64,000 nt of DNA, taken from contig CAJTKM010000005.1 in assembly GCA_910576545.1 (NCBI GenBank), forward strand, positions 62,001 through 126,000. Direction: 5' to 3'. The position numbers were made by a program, and so were the translations under genes. Positions 33,937 to 41,821 of this stretch are shown here, piece by piece (position 1 is the first letter of the stretch; each line of letters opens with the position of its first letter). This DNA is from Lachnospiraceae bacterium (GTDB taxonomy: Bacteria > Bacillota > Clostridia > Lachnospirales > Anaerotignaceae). The notes beneath the pieces were generated by a model. It saw only the letters and a list, made by a program, of their open reading frames with translations. It was not told the origin of the DNA and did no database searches.

Positions 33937-35208
33937 TTGAGAAATAAACTGCGAAAATTCATAGAAAATGCGGAAAACAGCGAAGATATTTTCGTCACTT
34001 TTTTGGGCTGGTCTTTTGCGGGAGCGGTCATAGGTATGCTCGTGGGTCTTGCGGGTATCGCCTTCCATTGGGCTTTGGAGTGGGCGGCGGTATTCCGTAC
34101 CGCTCACCCGGCCATACTCTGGCTTCTGCCTTTTGGCGGCCTGCTGATTGTGCTGGCATATCGTCAGGAGCATATGGAAAACGATAAAGGCACCAATTTT
34201 ATATTGATAGCGGTTCGCTCCAATGTTGCCGTTTCCATTCGGACTGCACCGCTGATTTTTTTCAGTACCGTTGTGACGCACCTGTTTGGCGGCTCTGCCG
34301 GCAGGGAAGGCGCGGCGCTCCAGCTGGGCGGCAGCATCGCCTCGTGGCTCGGCAGGGAAGTGGAGCTGAATGAACGGGAAGAACGCATAATGACGATGTG
34401 CGGCATGGCGGCAGGGTTTTCGGCTCTGTTCGGCACACCGCTGACTGCTGTAGTGTTCGCGATGGAAGTCATTACCGTTGGGGTGATGCATTATTCTGCA
34501 ATTGTCCCCTGTACGATTTCCGCGCTGGTGGCGGCAGGGCTTGCCAGAGGTGCAGGCATTACAGCACCGTTTTATCATGTGCTGGGGATTCCGGCAGAAA
34601 TTACGTTGAATGTCGGCTGGTGCGTGGGGCTTTTGGGGATAGGCTGCGCTTTGCTGAGCATCCTGTTCTGCGTGGTGATGGAGCAGGTTTCAGGCAAATA
34701 CAGGCAGTATTTCCCGAATCCGCTGCTGCGGGTGTTCGTGGGCGGCTTTCTGGTGATTGTGCTGACGTACCTTGTTGGCACAAGGGATTACAACGGCGCA
34801 GGCATGGAACTGATTGAACGGGCAATTGGCGGAGAGGCGGAAACGGGCGCTTTTCTGCTGAAAATACTTTTTACAGCAATGACGCTCGGAGCGGGCTTCA
34901 AGGGCGGTGAAATTGTCCCTTCCTTTTTTACTGGCGCAACATTCGGCTGTGTGGTGGGCCCTTTGCTGGGGCTTTCGCCTTCGTTTGCGGCTTCGCTGGG
35001 AATGGCGGCTGTGTTCTGCGGTGTAACGAACTGCCCGATGGCGTCTGTATTTCTCTGCATTGAGTTGTTTGGCGTGAAGGGCACGGGGTATTACGCGCTT
35101 TGCTGCGGGGTCAGCTACATGCTTTCCGGATATTACGGGCTGTATTCTGAACAGAAAATTATGTATTCCAAGGTGCAGCCGGAGTTTATCAACAAGAATG
35201 TCCATTAA
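33937..35208 (+). CDS. ClC-family anion channel or antiporter
   Basis: A 423-residue membrane protein of the ClC family with about ten hydrophobic helices. The gating-glutamate motif is present as GSAGREGAALQ (GREGP in well-studied members). GAGFKGGEIVPSFFTGA is the second-half counterpart. The usual GSGIP selectivity motif is not present; the aligned region reads DKGTNFIL, so the transported anion (chloride, fluoride or nitrate) is open. The TTG at 33937 is preferred because AAAGGTGG lies eight bases upstream; a GTG at 33925 overlaps that site. It is a single gene between the two-component and amino-acid transport units. Confidence 0.87.
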   Translation: MRNKLRKFIENAENSEDIFVTFLGWSFAGAVIGMLVGLAGIAFHWALEWAAVFRTAHPAILWLLPFGGLLIVLAYRQEHMENDKGTNFILIAVRSNVAVSIRTAPLIFFSTVVTHLFGGSAGREGAALQLGGSIASWLGREVELNEREERIMTMCGMAAGFSALFGTPLTAVVFAMEVITVGVMHYSAIVPCTISALVAAGLARGAGITAPFYHVLGIPAEITLNVGWCVGLLGIGCALLSILFCVVMEQVSGKYRQYFPNPLLRVFVGGFLVIVLTYLVGTRDYNGAGMELIERAIGGEAETGAFLLKILFTAMTLGAGFKGGEIVPSFFTGATFGCVVGPLLGLSPSFAASLGMAAVFCGVTNCPMASVFLCIELFGVKGTGYYALCCGVSYMLSGYYGLYSEQKIMYSKVQPEFINKNVH

Positions 35209-35226
35209 GGAAAAATATGTCAGGAG

Positions 35227-35255
35227 ATAATGCATAAAATAATTTTATGCATTAT
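35227..35255. promoter_or_regulatory. 14-bp perfect A/T-rich palindrome
   Basis: ATAATGCATAAAAT and its exact complement around one central base, about 20 bases after the ClC stop. A further TTTTATGCA follows. It could be a terminator for the ClC gene or an operator for the downstream transporter. Confidence 0.45.
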
Positions 35256-35370
35256 TTTATGCAATGAAAAAAGTTCGTGAGCAAGAGAAATTTCCTTGTA
35301 AAAAGTGTAAATGTGTATAGATTTTACAAAAAAACGGGAATATTATTTTTTTTATAGTGGAATTTGGTTA

Positions 35371-35399
35371 TTGTATTTTATACACGATTCTAGTATAAT
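35371..35399 (+). promoter_or_regulatory. Promoter of the amino-acid ABC transporter
   Basis: TTGTAT (35371-35376), 17 bases, TATAAT (35394-35399). The palindrome TGTAT-TTT-ATACA (35372-35384) covers the -35 region and could be a repressor site; it resembles, but is one base shorter than, arginine-repressor boxes. Confidence 0.6.
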
Positions 35400-35460
35400 G
35401 CCCGTATGAGAAAAAGCAAAAAATGCAACAAAATGATACAGAAAATGGGAGGAAGAAAAA

Positions 35461-36264
35461 ATGAAAAAGTATTTGAAAAACATTATGGCAGGAACTATGG
35501 TATTTGCAATGGCAGCGGCTTTGGCCGGCTGCGGCAGCAATGAACCCGCACCCGCAGAGGACGGCGGCGAGAAAGTTGAAGACGCAGGCACACTGATTAT
35601 GGCAACAAACGCGGAATTCCCTCCGTACGAGTTCCATGAGGGCGGTGAAATTGTTGGTATTGACGCGGAAGTTGCAGCTGCGATTGCGGAAAAGCTGGGT
35701 ATGGGATTCCAGATTGAAGATATGGCGTTTGATTCCATTATCCCTGCGGTAACAAGCGGCAAGGCAAGCTTTGGCATGGCTGGCATGACTGTAACAGAAG
35801 AGCGTTTGCAGAATGTTGACTTCTCTGACTCCTACGCAACAGGCGTGCAGGTAGTTATCGTTAAGGAAGGTTCCGCAATTGCAACGGTTGACGACCTGTT
35901 TGCGGAAGGCGCAAATAACCTGGTTGGCGTGCAGACAGGCACAACAGGTGACATTTATGCGACAGGCGATATTGAAGACGAAGGCCTTGGCACAATCGAG
36001 CGTTTTAATAAGGGCGCGGACGCGGTTCTTGCACTGACACAGGACAAGATTGACTGCGTAATCATCGACAATGAACCTGCAAAAGAATTTGTAGCGGCGA
36101 ACGAAGGCCTTGTTATTCTGGATACAGCATATGCAGAAGAAGACTATGCGATCTGCTTCGCGAAAGACAGCGAGCTGACAGAGCAGGTAAACGGTGCGCT
36201 GAAAGAACTGATTGCTGACGGTACCGTCCAGAGCATCATCGACAAATACATCAACGCAGAATAA
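35461..36264 (+). CDS. Amino-acid ABC transporter, substrate-binding lipoprotein
   Basis: A 267-residue family 3 solute-binding protein (HisJ/GlnH type). A lipoprotein signal ends in LAGCGS with Cys24. LIMATNAEFPPYEFHEGGEIVGIDAEVAAAIAEKL is the standard family start, and AGMTVTEERLQNVDFSDSYATG and NEPAKEF lie in the pocket. It captures a polar amino acid outside the membrane and hands it to the permease encoded downstream. The exact amino acid cannot be assigned. GGGAGGAAGAAAA precedes the ATG. A 251-base spacer with repeats separates it from the permease gene. Confidence 0.92.
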   Translation: MKKYLKNIMAGTMVFAMAAALAGCGSNEPAPAEDGGEKVEDAGTLIMATNAEFPPYEFHEGGEIVGIDAEVAAAIAEKLGMGFQIEDMAFDSIIPAVTSGKASFGMAGMTVTEERLQNVDFSDSYATGVQVVIVKEGSAIATVDDLFAEGANNLVGVQTGTTGDIYATGDIEDEGLGTIERFNKGADAVLALTQDKIDCVIIDNEPAKEFVAANEGLVILDTAYAEEDYAICFAKDSELTEQVNGALKELIADGTVQSIIDKYINAE

Positions 36265-36317
36265 AAACCCTGGAGGCTTTGCCCCTGACCCCCTGCAAGG
36301 GACTTTGCCCCTTGAAC
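36265..36317 (-). repeat. GC-rich repeat family copy G
   Basis: Read leftward: TTCAAGGGG-CAAAG-TCCCTTG, CAGGGGGTCA and GGGGCAAAGCCTCCAGG. It begins right after the binding-protein stop codon and may act as a stem that raises the level of the binding-protein message. Confidence 0.65.
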
Positions 36318-36377
36318 GGTCCGCTGTTTTTATGTGGCGGAAAGGCAGGGGTAAAGGAAAATGATACGGAAATGATA

Positions 36378-36416
36378 TTCGGAAAACGAAAATTTCCGCA
36401 ATAAAGTTCTTTGTTT
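36378..36416. repeat. 39-base dispersed repeat, second copy
   Basis: TTCGGAAAACGAAAATTTCC then GCAATAAAGTTCTTTGTTT; it matches 14879-14917 with few differences. As in that copy, a second hairpin (TCCTTTTT/GGAAAGGGA) follows. Both lie downstream of a binding-protein lipoprotein gene. Confidence 0.7.
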
Positions 36417-36515
36417 CCTTTTTTAATCAGGAAAGGGACTGGGTTTCAGGGTGGAAGGGCGGCAAAAGCCGCCCTTATTTTATGGCAATTAGGAACGAGG
36501 AGGGGAGATTGCCAG

Positions 36516-37229
36516 ATGGATTTCAAGAGTAAGTTTATTGCTAACTTTATTGACGACGACCGCTGGAAATACATTTGGAATGGTTTGGGAGTTACGCTGA
36601 AGGTGACGTTTTTTGCGGTTCTTCTGGGTATCGCAATCGGCGTGCTTGTGGCGATTATTCGTTCAACCCATGAGAAAAACAGCAAATCCATGCGGATGGG
36701 GTTTGGCAAGGCTGTTCTGGCCATTCTGAATACCATTTGCAAAGTATATCTGACGGTAATCCGCGGCACACCTGTCGTCGTCCAGCTGATGATTATGTAT
36801 TATATCATTCTGGCGGATTCCAGGAACAAAGTGCTGGTGGCGACGCTGGCGTTCGGTATCAACTCGGGCGCGTATGTTGCGGAGATTTTCCGCAGCGGCA
36901 TTATGTCGATAGACGAAGGGCAGTTTGAAGCGGGGCGCAGCCTTGGCTTTAACTTCGTACAGACTATGCGCTATATTATTATCCCGCAGGCATTCAAAAA
37001 CGTGCTGCCGGCATTGGCAAATGAATTTATCGTACTGCTCAAGGAAACGTCTGTCGTGGGTTATGTCGCGCTGCAGGATCTGACAAAGGGCGGCGATATT
37101 ATCCGCAGCCGGACATTTGACGCGTTTATGCCATTGTTTGGCGTCGCACTGATTTACCTGATAATGGTGCTGTTCTTTACATGGCTGGTGGGAAGGCTGG
37201 AAAGGAGGCTGAGGAACAGTGAACGGTGA
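36516..37229 (+). CDS. Amino-acid ABC transporter permease
   Basis: A 237-residue permease of the HisM/GlnP family with about five membrane segments. [24 protein letters not shown] near the N-terminus and [16 protein letters not shown] are typical. The EAA loop that contacts the ATPase is seen in [24 protein letters not shown]. It probably forms a homodimer, since only one permease gene is present. The ATG at 36516 follows AGGAGGGGAGATTGCCAG. Its end overlaps the ATPase gene start by 11 bases. Confidence 0.93.
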   Translation: MDFKSKFIANFIDDDRWKYIWNGLGVTLKVTFFAVLLGIAIGVLVAIIRSTHEKNSKSMRMGFGKAVLAILNTICKVYLTVIRGTPVVVQLMIMYYIILADSRNKVLVATLAFGINSGAYVAEIFRSGIMSIDEGQFEAGRSLGFNFVQTMRYIIIPQAFKNVLPALANEFIVLLKETSVVGYVALQDLTKGGDIIRSRTFDAFMPLFGVALIYLIMVLFFTWLVGRLERRLRNSER

Positions 37230-37962
37230 TACCCTGATAAGAGTGGAAAAGCTGCAAAAACATTATAATGGCGGCGTAATTAAGGCGCTGGACGGTATCA
37301 ATACGGAGATTAAAAAGGGCGAAGTGGTCGTTGTCATTGGACCTTCCGGTTCGGGGAAATCTACATTCCTGCGCTGCCTCAACCTGCTGGAAGTGCCTAC
37401 CGGTGGGAATATCTTTTTTGAAGGCGTGGATATTACCGATGAAAAGGTAAATATCAATATCCACAGGCAGAAAATGGGCATGGTGTTCCAGCACTTCAAT
37501 TTGTTTCCGCATATGACAATACTGAAAAATATGATTATTGCGCCGATGAAGCTGCGGAAAAAAAGTGAAGCCGAGGCGACAGAACTGGCGATGAAGCTGT
37601 TGCGGCGCGTTGGGCTGGAGGACAGGGCAAATGCGTATCCTTCCCAGCTTTCCGGCGGGCAGAAGCAGAGGATTGCCATTGTGCGCGCCCTCTGCATGGA
37701 GCCGGAGGTCATGCTTTTTGACGAACCGACTTCCGCGCTTGACCCCGAAATGGTCGGCGAGGTATTGGAGGTTATGAAACAGCTGGCGCATGATAATATG
37801 ACGATGGTCGTTGTGACGCATGAAATGGGCTTTGCACGCGAGGTTGGCAGCAGGGTCATGTTCATGGCAGAAGGGCGGCAGGTCGAGGAAGGCACGCCGG
37901 AGGAAATTTTTGACCACCCGAAAAGCGAACGTTTGCAGACGTTCCTGGCAAAGGTGCTGTAA
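37219..37962 (+). CDS. Amino-acid ABC transporter ATP-binding protein
   Basis: A 247-residue ATPase of the GlnQ/HisP type. Walker [10 protein letters not shown] is at residues 41-49, followed by the Q-loop in [12 protein letters not shown], signature [15 protein letters not shown], Walker [13 protein letters not shown] and the switch His in VVVTHEM. It powers the importer made with the preceding permease and lipoprotein. It starts with GTG at 37219, inside the permease gene, after AAAGGAGG. A strong terminator ends the unit. Confidence 0.95.
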   Translation: MNGDTLIRVEKLQKHYNGGVIKALDGINTEIKKGEVVVVIGPSGSGKSTFLRCLNLLEVPTGGNIFFEGVDITDEKVNINIHRQKMGMVFQHFNLFPHMTILKNMIIAPMKLRKKSEAEATELAMKLLRRVGLEDRANAYPSQLSGGQKQRIAIVRALCMEPEVMLFDEPTSALDPEMVGEVLEVMKQLAHDNMTMVVVTHEMGFAREVGSRVMFMAEGRQVEEGTPEEIFDHPKSERLQTFLAKVL

Positions 37963-37993
37963 AGATTGCAGAGCATGAATTGCAGATAAAAAT

Positions 37994-38031
37994 AAAAACC
38001 GTGGAGCGGTATGATATTCCACGGTTTTTTT
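37994..38031. terminator. Bidirectional terminator between the ABC transporter and RNase J genes
   Basis: AAAAACCGTGGA and TCCACGGTTTTTTT form a 12-bp stem with a 12-base loop. A- and T-runs allow use in both directions. Confidence 0.9.
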
Positions 38032-38084
38032 GCGGGAAAAAAGTCTGCCCGCAGACGAATATTCGTTTTTATTAGCCAAACCTC

Positions 38085-39866
38085 TTATACGTCCATAATG
38101 ATAGGCAGTATCATCGGGCTTCTTTTTGTTTTCTGCCAAATATAATTTTTCAGCGTATCTTTGATGAGCCCTTTGATATAGTTCCAGCTGGTGACGTTCC
38201 GTTCTTCGCATCTGAGCAGTGCGTCCAGTACGACTTTTCTGGCTTCGTCCATCAGGTTTTCCGCTTCGCGCACATACACAAAGCCTCTCGAAATGATGTC
38301 CGGCCCGGCAATGATGGTGCCGTTTTCTCTGTCCATGGAAACGACCACAACCATCAGGCCATCCTGAGAAAGATGTTTTCTGTCCCGCAGGACGATATTT
38401 CCAACGTCACCGACGCCAAGGCCGTCTACCATGACCTGACCTGTCGGCACAGAACCGGTGATTTTTGCCTCGTTTTTATTGACTTCCAGCACATCACCCA
38501 GCTTCATGACAAAGATGTCCTTTTTATCCATTCCCATGGAAAGCGCCAAATCCCTGTGGCAGGAAAGGTGCATAAATTCCCCATGGACAGGCATGAAGAA
38601 ACGGGGCTTTGTCAGCGCAAGCATCAGTTTCAGTTCCTCCTGCCTTGCGTGGCCGGATACGTGGATATCTTCTGCATCGCCGTTTACAACGTTTGCGCCG
38701 CGTTTGACCAGTTCATTCATCATGCGGAATACGCTTTTTTCGTTGCCGGGTATTGCGGATGCGCTGATAATGATTTTATCATCCGGCTTGATGCTGACCT
38801 GTTTATGCTCATTGGAAGCGATGCGCGAAAGCGCGGACATTGTTTCACCCTGGCTGCCGGTCATGATGATGACGAGCTGTTCGTCTCTGTAATTCCGGAT
38901 TTCATTGATGTCAATAACTGTCCGCGGCGGTATCCAGAGGTAATCCAGCTCCGAAGCTGTTTTTACGGCGTTTACCATGCTGCGCCCGATGATGGCGACC
39001 TTTCGGCCGTACATATAAGCCGCGTTGATAATCTGCTGTATCCTGTGGATATTCGAGGAGAATGTCGCTACCATGATGCGGTTGCGCGGTGTTTCCTCAA
39101 AAATGCGCTCGAACACCTTGCCTACTGTTTTTTCCGACATGGTGAAGCCTTTCCGTTCGGCATTGGTGCTGTCGCTCATCAGAAGCAGCACGCCCTGGCT
39201 CCCCAGCTCAGCAAAACGCTGAAGGTTGATAATATCGCCGTCAATCGGCGTATAATCCACCTTGAAGTCCCCCGTATGCACGACAATGCCCGCGGGCGTA
39301 TGAACGGCGAGCGCAACAGCATCGGCAATGGAATGGTTTGTGTGGATAAATTCTACCATCATCTGCCCCAGCTTGACCTTTTCGCCGGGCACGACTGTGT
39401 GCAGACGCACTTTATCCAGCATTTTATGCTCGCGCAGCTTGTTTTCCAGAAGACCGAGCGTCAGCAGTGTGCCGAATACCGGCACGTTCAGCTGCTTCAA
39501 AATATAGGGCAGTGCGCCGATATGGTCCTCGTGCCCGTGGGTCAAAACAATTCCTCTGATTTTGTCTGTGTTTTTGGCAAGATAGGAAATATCGGGAATG
39601 ACAAGGTCGATTCCAAGCATATCATCCTCCGGAAACGCCAGACCGCAGTCGATGATGACAATGTCATTGCCATATTCGAGTACAGTCATGTTCTTCCCGA
39701 TTTCCTCCAGTCCGCCAAGAGCGATGACCTTTATGCTTGGCTTCGCTTTGGCTTTTCCACGTCCTCTGGTTCTGGGCTTTGCCGTTGGCTTTGTTTCCTT
39801 CGTTGTTTTAGCCGCTTTGCTTTCCTTCATTTCCTTCGGCTCTTTCTTTTCTTTTTTTTCTGCCAA
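38085..39866 (-). CDS. rnj: Ribonuclease J
   Basis: A 593-residue metallo-beta-lactamase/beta-CASP ribonuclease with endonuclease and 5' exonuclease activity in mRNA decay and rRNA maturation. The zinc motif THGHEDHIG and the later HTGDFKVD are in place, with MTGSQGE and SGHARQEE in the beta-CASP part. The N-terminus carries a 45-residue Lys/Glu/Thr-rich extension (KETKPTAKPRTRGRGKAKAK) that is absent from Bacillus RNase J1 and may bind RNA. The start is a TTG at 39866 after AAAGGAGG; a GTG three codons earlier overlaps that site. It reads leftward like the ireB operon upstream, from which a palindromic region separates it. Confidence 0.94.
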   Translation of the reverse strand: MAEKKEKKEPKEMKESKAAKTTKETKPTAKPRTRGRGKAKAKPSIKVIALGGLEEIGKNMTVLEYGNDIVIIDCGLAFPEDDMLGIDLVIPDISYLAKNTDKIRGIVLTHGHEDHIGALPYILKQLNVPVFGTLLTLGLLENKLREHKMLDKVRLHTVVPGEKVKLGQMMVEFIHTNHSIADAVALAVHTPAGIVVHTGDFKVDYTPIDGDIINLQRFAELGSQGVLLLMSDSTNAERKGFTMSEKTVGKVFERIFEETPRNRIMVATFSSNIHRIQQIINAAYMYGRKVAIIGRSMVNAVKTASELDYLWIPPRTVIDINEIRNYRDEQLVIIMTGSQGETMSALSRIASNEHKQVSIKPDDKIIISASAIPGNEKSVFRMMNELVKRGANVVNGDAEDIHVSGHARQEELKLMLALTKPRFFMPVHGEFMHLSCHRDLALSMGMDKKDIFVMKLGDVLEVNKNEAKITGSVPTGQVMVDGLGVGDVGNIVLRDRKHLSQDGLMVVVVSMDRENGTIIAGPDIISRGFVYVREAENLMDEARKVVLDALLRCEERNVTSWNYIKGLIKDTLKNYIWQKTKRSPMILPIIMDV

Positions 39867-40017
39867 AAAACACACCTCCTTTCGTTTTCCGTAGTGTTTA
39901 TATTTTTATAGTATGGCGTAATAAAACGCAATTTAACCGCAAAAGTAAAAACCTTTCGCAGGGATTTCCTGAGTTATTGCAGAATGGCATACGGTGGATT
40001 TGCTAAGAGCGCTGCCG

Positions 40018-40050
40018 CACTATACAAGGTTCCCAATGAACACAAACTGG
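40018..40050. repeat. Partial copy of the palindrome arm
   Basis: CGCACTATACAAGG continuing to AACACAAACTGG repeats the left arm and flank of the large palindrome at 40218-40256 with a few changes. It marks the left border of the repeat region. Confidence 0.7.
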
Positions 40051-40085
40051 TATGCAAGTGTCCCGTTTTGGCGCAGCACAATATT

Positions 40086-40218
40086 GCAGCGCCATTCGCA
40101 GCCTCTTCGAGCCAGCTCATCACAGTGTCGCAGTGCCATTCGCAGCCTCTTCGAGCCTGCTCATCACAGTGTCGCAGCGCCATTCGCAGCCTCTTCGAGC
40201 CTGCTCATGAGTGCTGTC
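40086..40218. repeat. Three tandem copies of a 44-base unit
   Basis: Units start at 40086, 40130 and 40174 and begin GCAG(C/T)GCCATTCGCAGCC. Units one and two differ at two positions. The third diverges in its last ten bases, where it joins the palindrome. The unit is too long, too few in number and has no spacers, so it is not a CRISPR. Confidence 0.85.
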
Positions 40219-40225
40219 GCACTAT

Positions 40226-40289
40226 GCAAGGTTCCCAATGAACACAACTGGGACACAAGTGTCCCAGTTGTGTTCATTGGGAACCTTGC
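40226..40289. repeat. 31-bp perfect inverted repeat with a 2-base centre
   Basis: Bases 40226-40256 (from GCAAGGTTCCC to GGGACAC) are complementary, without mismatch, to 40259-40289. The centre is AA. As RNA or DNA this would make an uninterrupted hairpin. Perfect conservation suggests recent origin or continuing use, for example as a recombination or replication structure. Confidence 0.9.
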
Positions 40290-40414
40290 GCACTGCTTGT
40301 AGCAAAACAAAAAGACAGTTCTTTCCTTTCCCCAGAAAAACTGAATCCGCCTCATTCCTTTCCGGAGATGACACTGCCTTTTTCCATTTGCTTTAATTTA
40401 CCAATAGACTGCAA

Positions 40415-40717
40415 TCAGTGAAGCTCTACCTCATAATCCTCGCCCTTCTGGGCAAACAAATCCGCAACGCGGTGGAATTCTGCATCATCTTCGACCAATT
40501 CATATGTTACATCGTCCATATTGATTGAAATTTCCTTCAATATAATTGCTTCTGTTTCATCATCGTCCATCAGCTCTGTTTCCACAACGAGCAGATAACG
40601 CTCCCCGCCACAGGCAACGTTATCAATGATGGAAAATTCTACCTCTGCACCATCGTTATCTGTCATGGTGACGACTTCAAACTCTATTTCATCTGCTTCT
40701 TCAAAAATATCGCTCAT
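40415..40717 (-). CDS. DUF1292-domain protein (YrzB-like)
   Basis: A 100-residue, very acidic protein. EVVTMTDNDGAEVEFSIIDNVACGGERYLLV is the DUF1292 core. It is the third gene of the conserved Firmicutes unit ireB(yrzL)-ruvX(yrrK)-yrzB and lies 20 bases after ruvX. The function of this family is not established. It has no membrane segment. GAAGGAGCGGCAGTAAG precedes the ATG. Confidence 0.9.
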   Translation of the reverse strand: MSDIFEEADEIEFEVVTMTDNDGAEVEFSIIDNVACGGERYLLVVETELMDDDETEAIILKEISINMDDVTYELVEDDAEFHRVADLFAQKGEDYEVELH

Positions 40718-40737
40718 TCTTACTGCCGCTCCTTCTT

Positions 40738-41163
40738 TTATTTGCTTCGGCTGTCCAGATATCCCTGAAGGATATGGACTGCCGCCATTTTGTCAATCAC
40801 CCTTTTGCGTTGCCCATGGCTGAGGTTGGCTTCCCGCAGCGCACGTTCTGCTGCCACTGTGCTGAACCGTTCGTCCCACAAAACAACTTCCGTTTTTGGA
40901 AAACGGTTTTTCAGGCGTTCACAAAAAGCCTTCGTTTTCTCACATCTTTCCCCTTCTGAATTATCCAGATTCTTTGGGTAGCCCAAAACGATGGCTTCGG
41001 CATGGTATTCTTCTATCAATTCTCCCAGGCGGCGCAGACTTTTTTTATACTCCGCAGGGTTTTCCCTGCGGATGATTTCCACGCCCTGCGCTGTCCAGCC
41101 GAACGGGTCGCTGACTGCGACACCGATAGTTTTATCTCCGTAATCCAATCCTAAAATACGCAA
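40738..41163 (-). CDS. ruvX: Putative Holliday junction resolvase / pre-16S rRNA nuclease
   Basis: A 141-residue YqgF protein with an RNase H-like fold. The first acidic motif is GLDYGDKTIGVAVSD; the others lie in AIVLGYPKN and LWDERFSTVAAERAL. Family members process the 5' end of 16S rRNA, and a resolvase role has also been proposed. It lies between ireB and the DUF1292 gene, with 26- and 20-base gaps, so the three form an operon. Confidence 0.94.
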   Translation of the reverse strand: MRILGLDYGDKTIGVAVSDPFGWTAQGVEIIRRENPAEYKKSLRRLGELIEEYHAEAIVLGYPKNLDNSEGERCEKTKAFCERLKNRFPKTEVVLWDERFSTVAAERALREANLSHGQRKRVIDKMAAVHILQGYLDSRSK

Positions 41164-41189
41164 CTGTACGCCTCATTCCCAAACAGGTT

Positions 41190-41462
41190 TTATTCGTTCC
41201 GCTCAAGGTAATCCTTTACCAGCTCTTCCAGCAATTCGTCGCGTTCCAGCTTGCGAATCATAATTCTTGCGTTGCGGTGGCTGGTAATATAGGTTGGATC
41301 GCCGGAAAGGATATAGCCGACAATCTGGTTTACAGGATTATAGCCCTTTTCCTTCAATGCGGCACTGACCTCCATCAAAATTCTTTTGACTTCGTTTTCC
41401 GGTTCTTTTTCCAGCTTTCCAAAATATTGCGTTTCGTTGATGTTGCCGTTTGTGTTTTTCAA
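41190..41462 (-). CDS. ireB: IreB-family regulatory phosphoprotein
   Basis: A 90-residue protein (UPF0297/YrzL). [75 protein letters not shown] is highly typical. In Enterococcus IreB is phosphorylated on N-terminal threonines by the PASTA kinase IreK and affects cephalosporin resistance. The Thr11 in NETQ corresponds to that region. The start is a TTG at 41462 after GAGAGTGAGAAG. It is first in the operon ireB-ruvX-DUF1292. Confidence 0.95.
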   Translation of the reverse strand: MKNTNGNINETQYFGKLEKEPENEVKRILMEVSAALKEKGYNPVNQIVGYILSGDPTYITSHRNARIMIRKLERDELLEELVKDYLERNE

Positions 41463-41821
41463 ATCTTCTCACTCTCCGTCCTGCGGCCCAAATACCGTTA
41501 TTTTCTGCGCGGACTGCGGGTTTCCTGCCGCTCTGCCCCATTCTTTATATGATAATACAAACCATTGCCATTTGCAACCAAAATCTTCTTACAGAATTAT
41601 TACAAATTTATAAAGGCCTTTGTGCGGCTGCATTTGGCGGGCTCCCGCCGCCTGTTATACCTGGCGGACAGCCTTATGATAAATAACAAATCAGTGGCTT
41701 TCGCATAAATGGGGGATAAATTCCAGGCAGATAATAGATACAATTTGAAGATATGATACAAGCCATAACGTTTATTTTGTGTTAAAATAAGGACGAAAGT
41801 TTCAGTAAAGGGGCGTTATCC
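41463..41821. other. Divergent spacer between ireB and the AraC gene
   Basis: No gene is seen. It holds the ireB promoter (41549-41577, minus strand), a GC stem GGCGGG/CCCGCC (41637-41650) in an otherwise A/T-rich sequence, and A/T-rich DNA before the AraC start with a possible -10 TAAAAT (41783-41788). Confidence 0.55.
41549..41577 (-). promoter_or_regulatory. Promoter of the ireB operon
   Basis: On the minus strand TTGCAA (41577-41572), 17 bases, TATCAT (41554-41549), 87 bases before the ireB start. Confidence 0.65.

Larger units (their letters stand above)
39867..40414. other. Spacer with tandem and inverted repeats between RNase J and DUF1292
   Basis: This 548-base gap has no gene I can support. 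Bases 40018-40290 carry the repeats listed separately. The outer parts (39867-40000 and 40300-40414) are A/T-richer and hold no obvious structure. Confidence 0.7.

Noticed and set aside
40086-40218. Possible CRISPR array
   Set aside because: Three 44-base units are directly joined with no unique spacers, and no cas gene is present.
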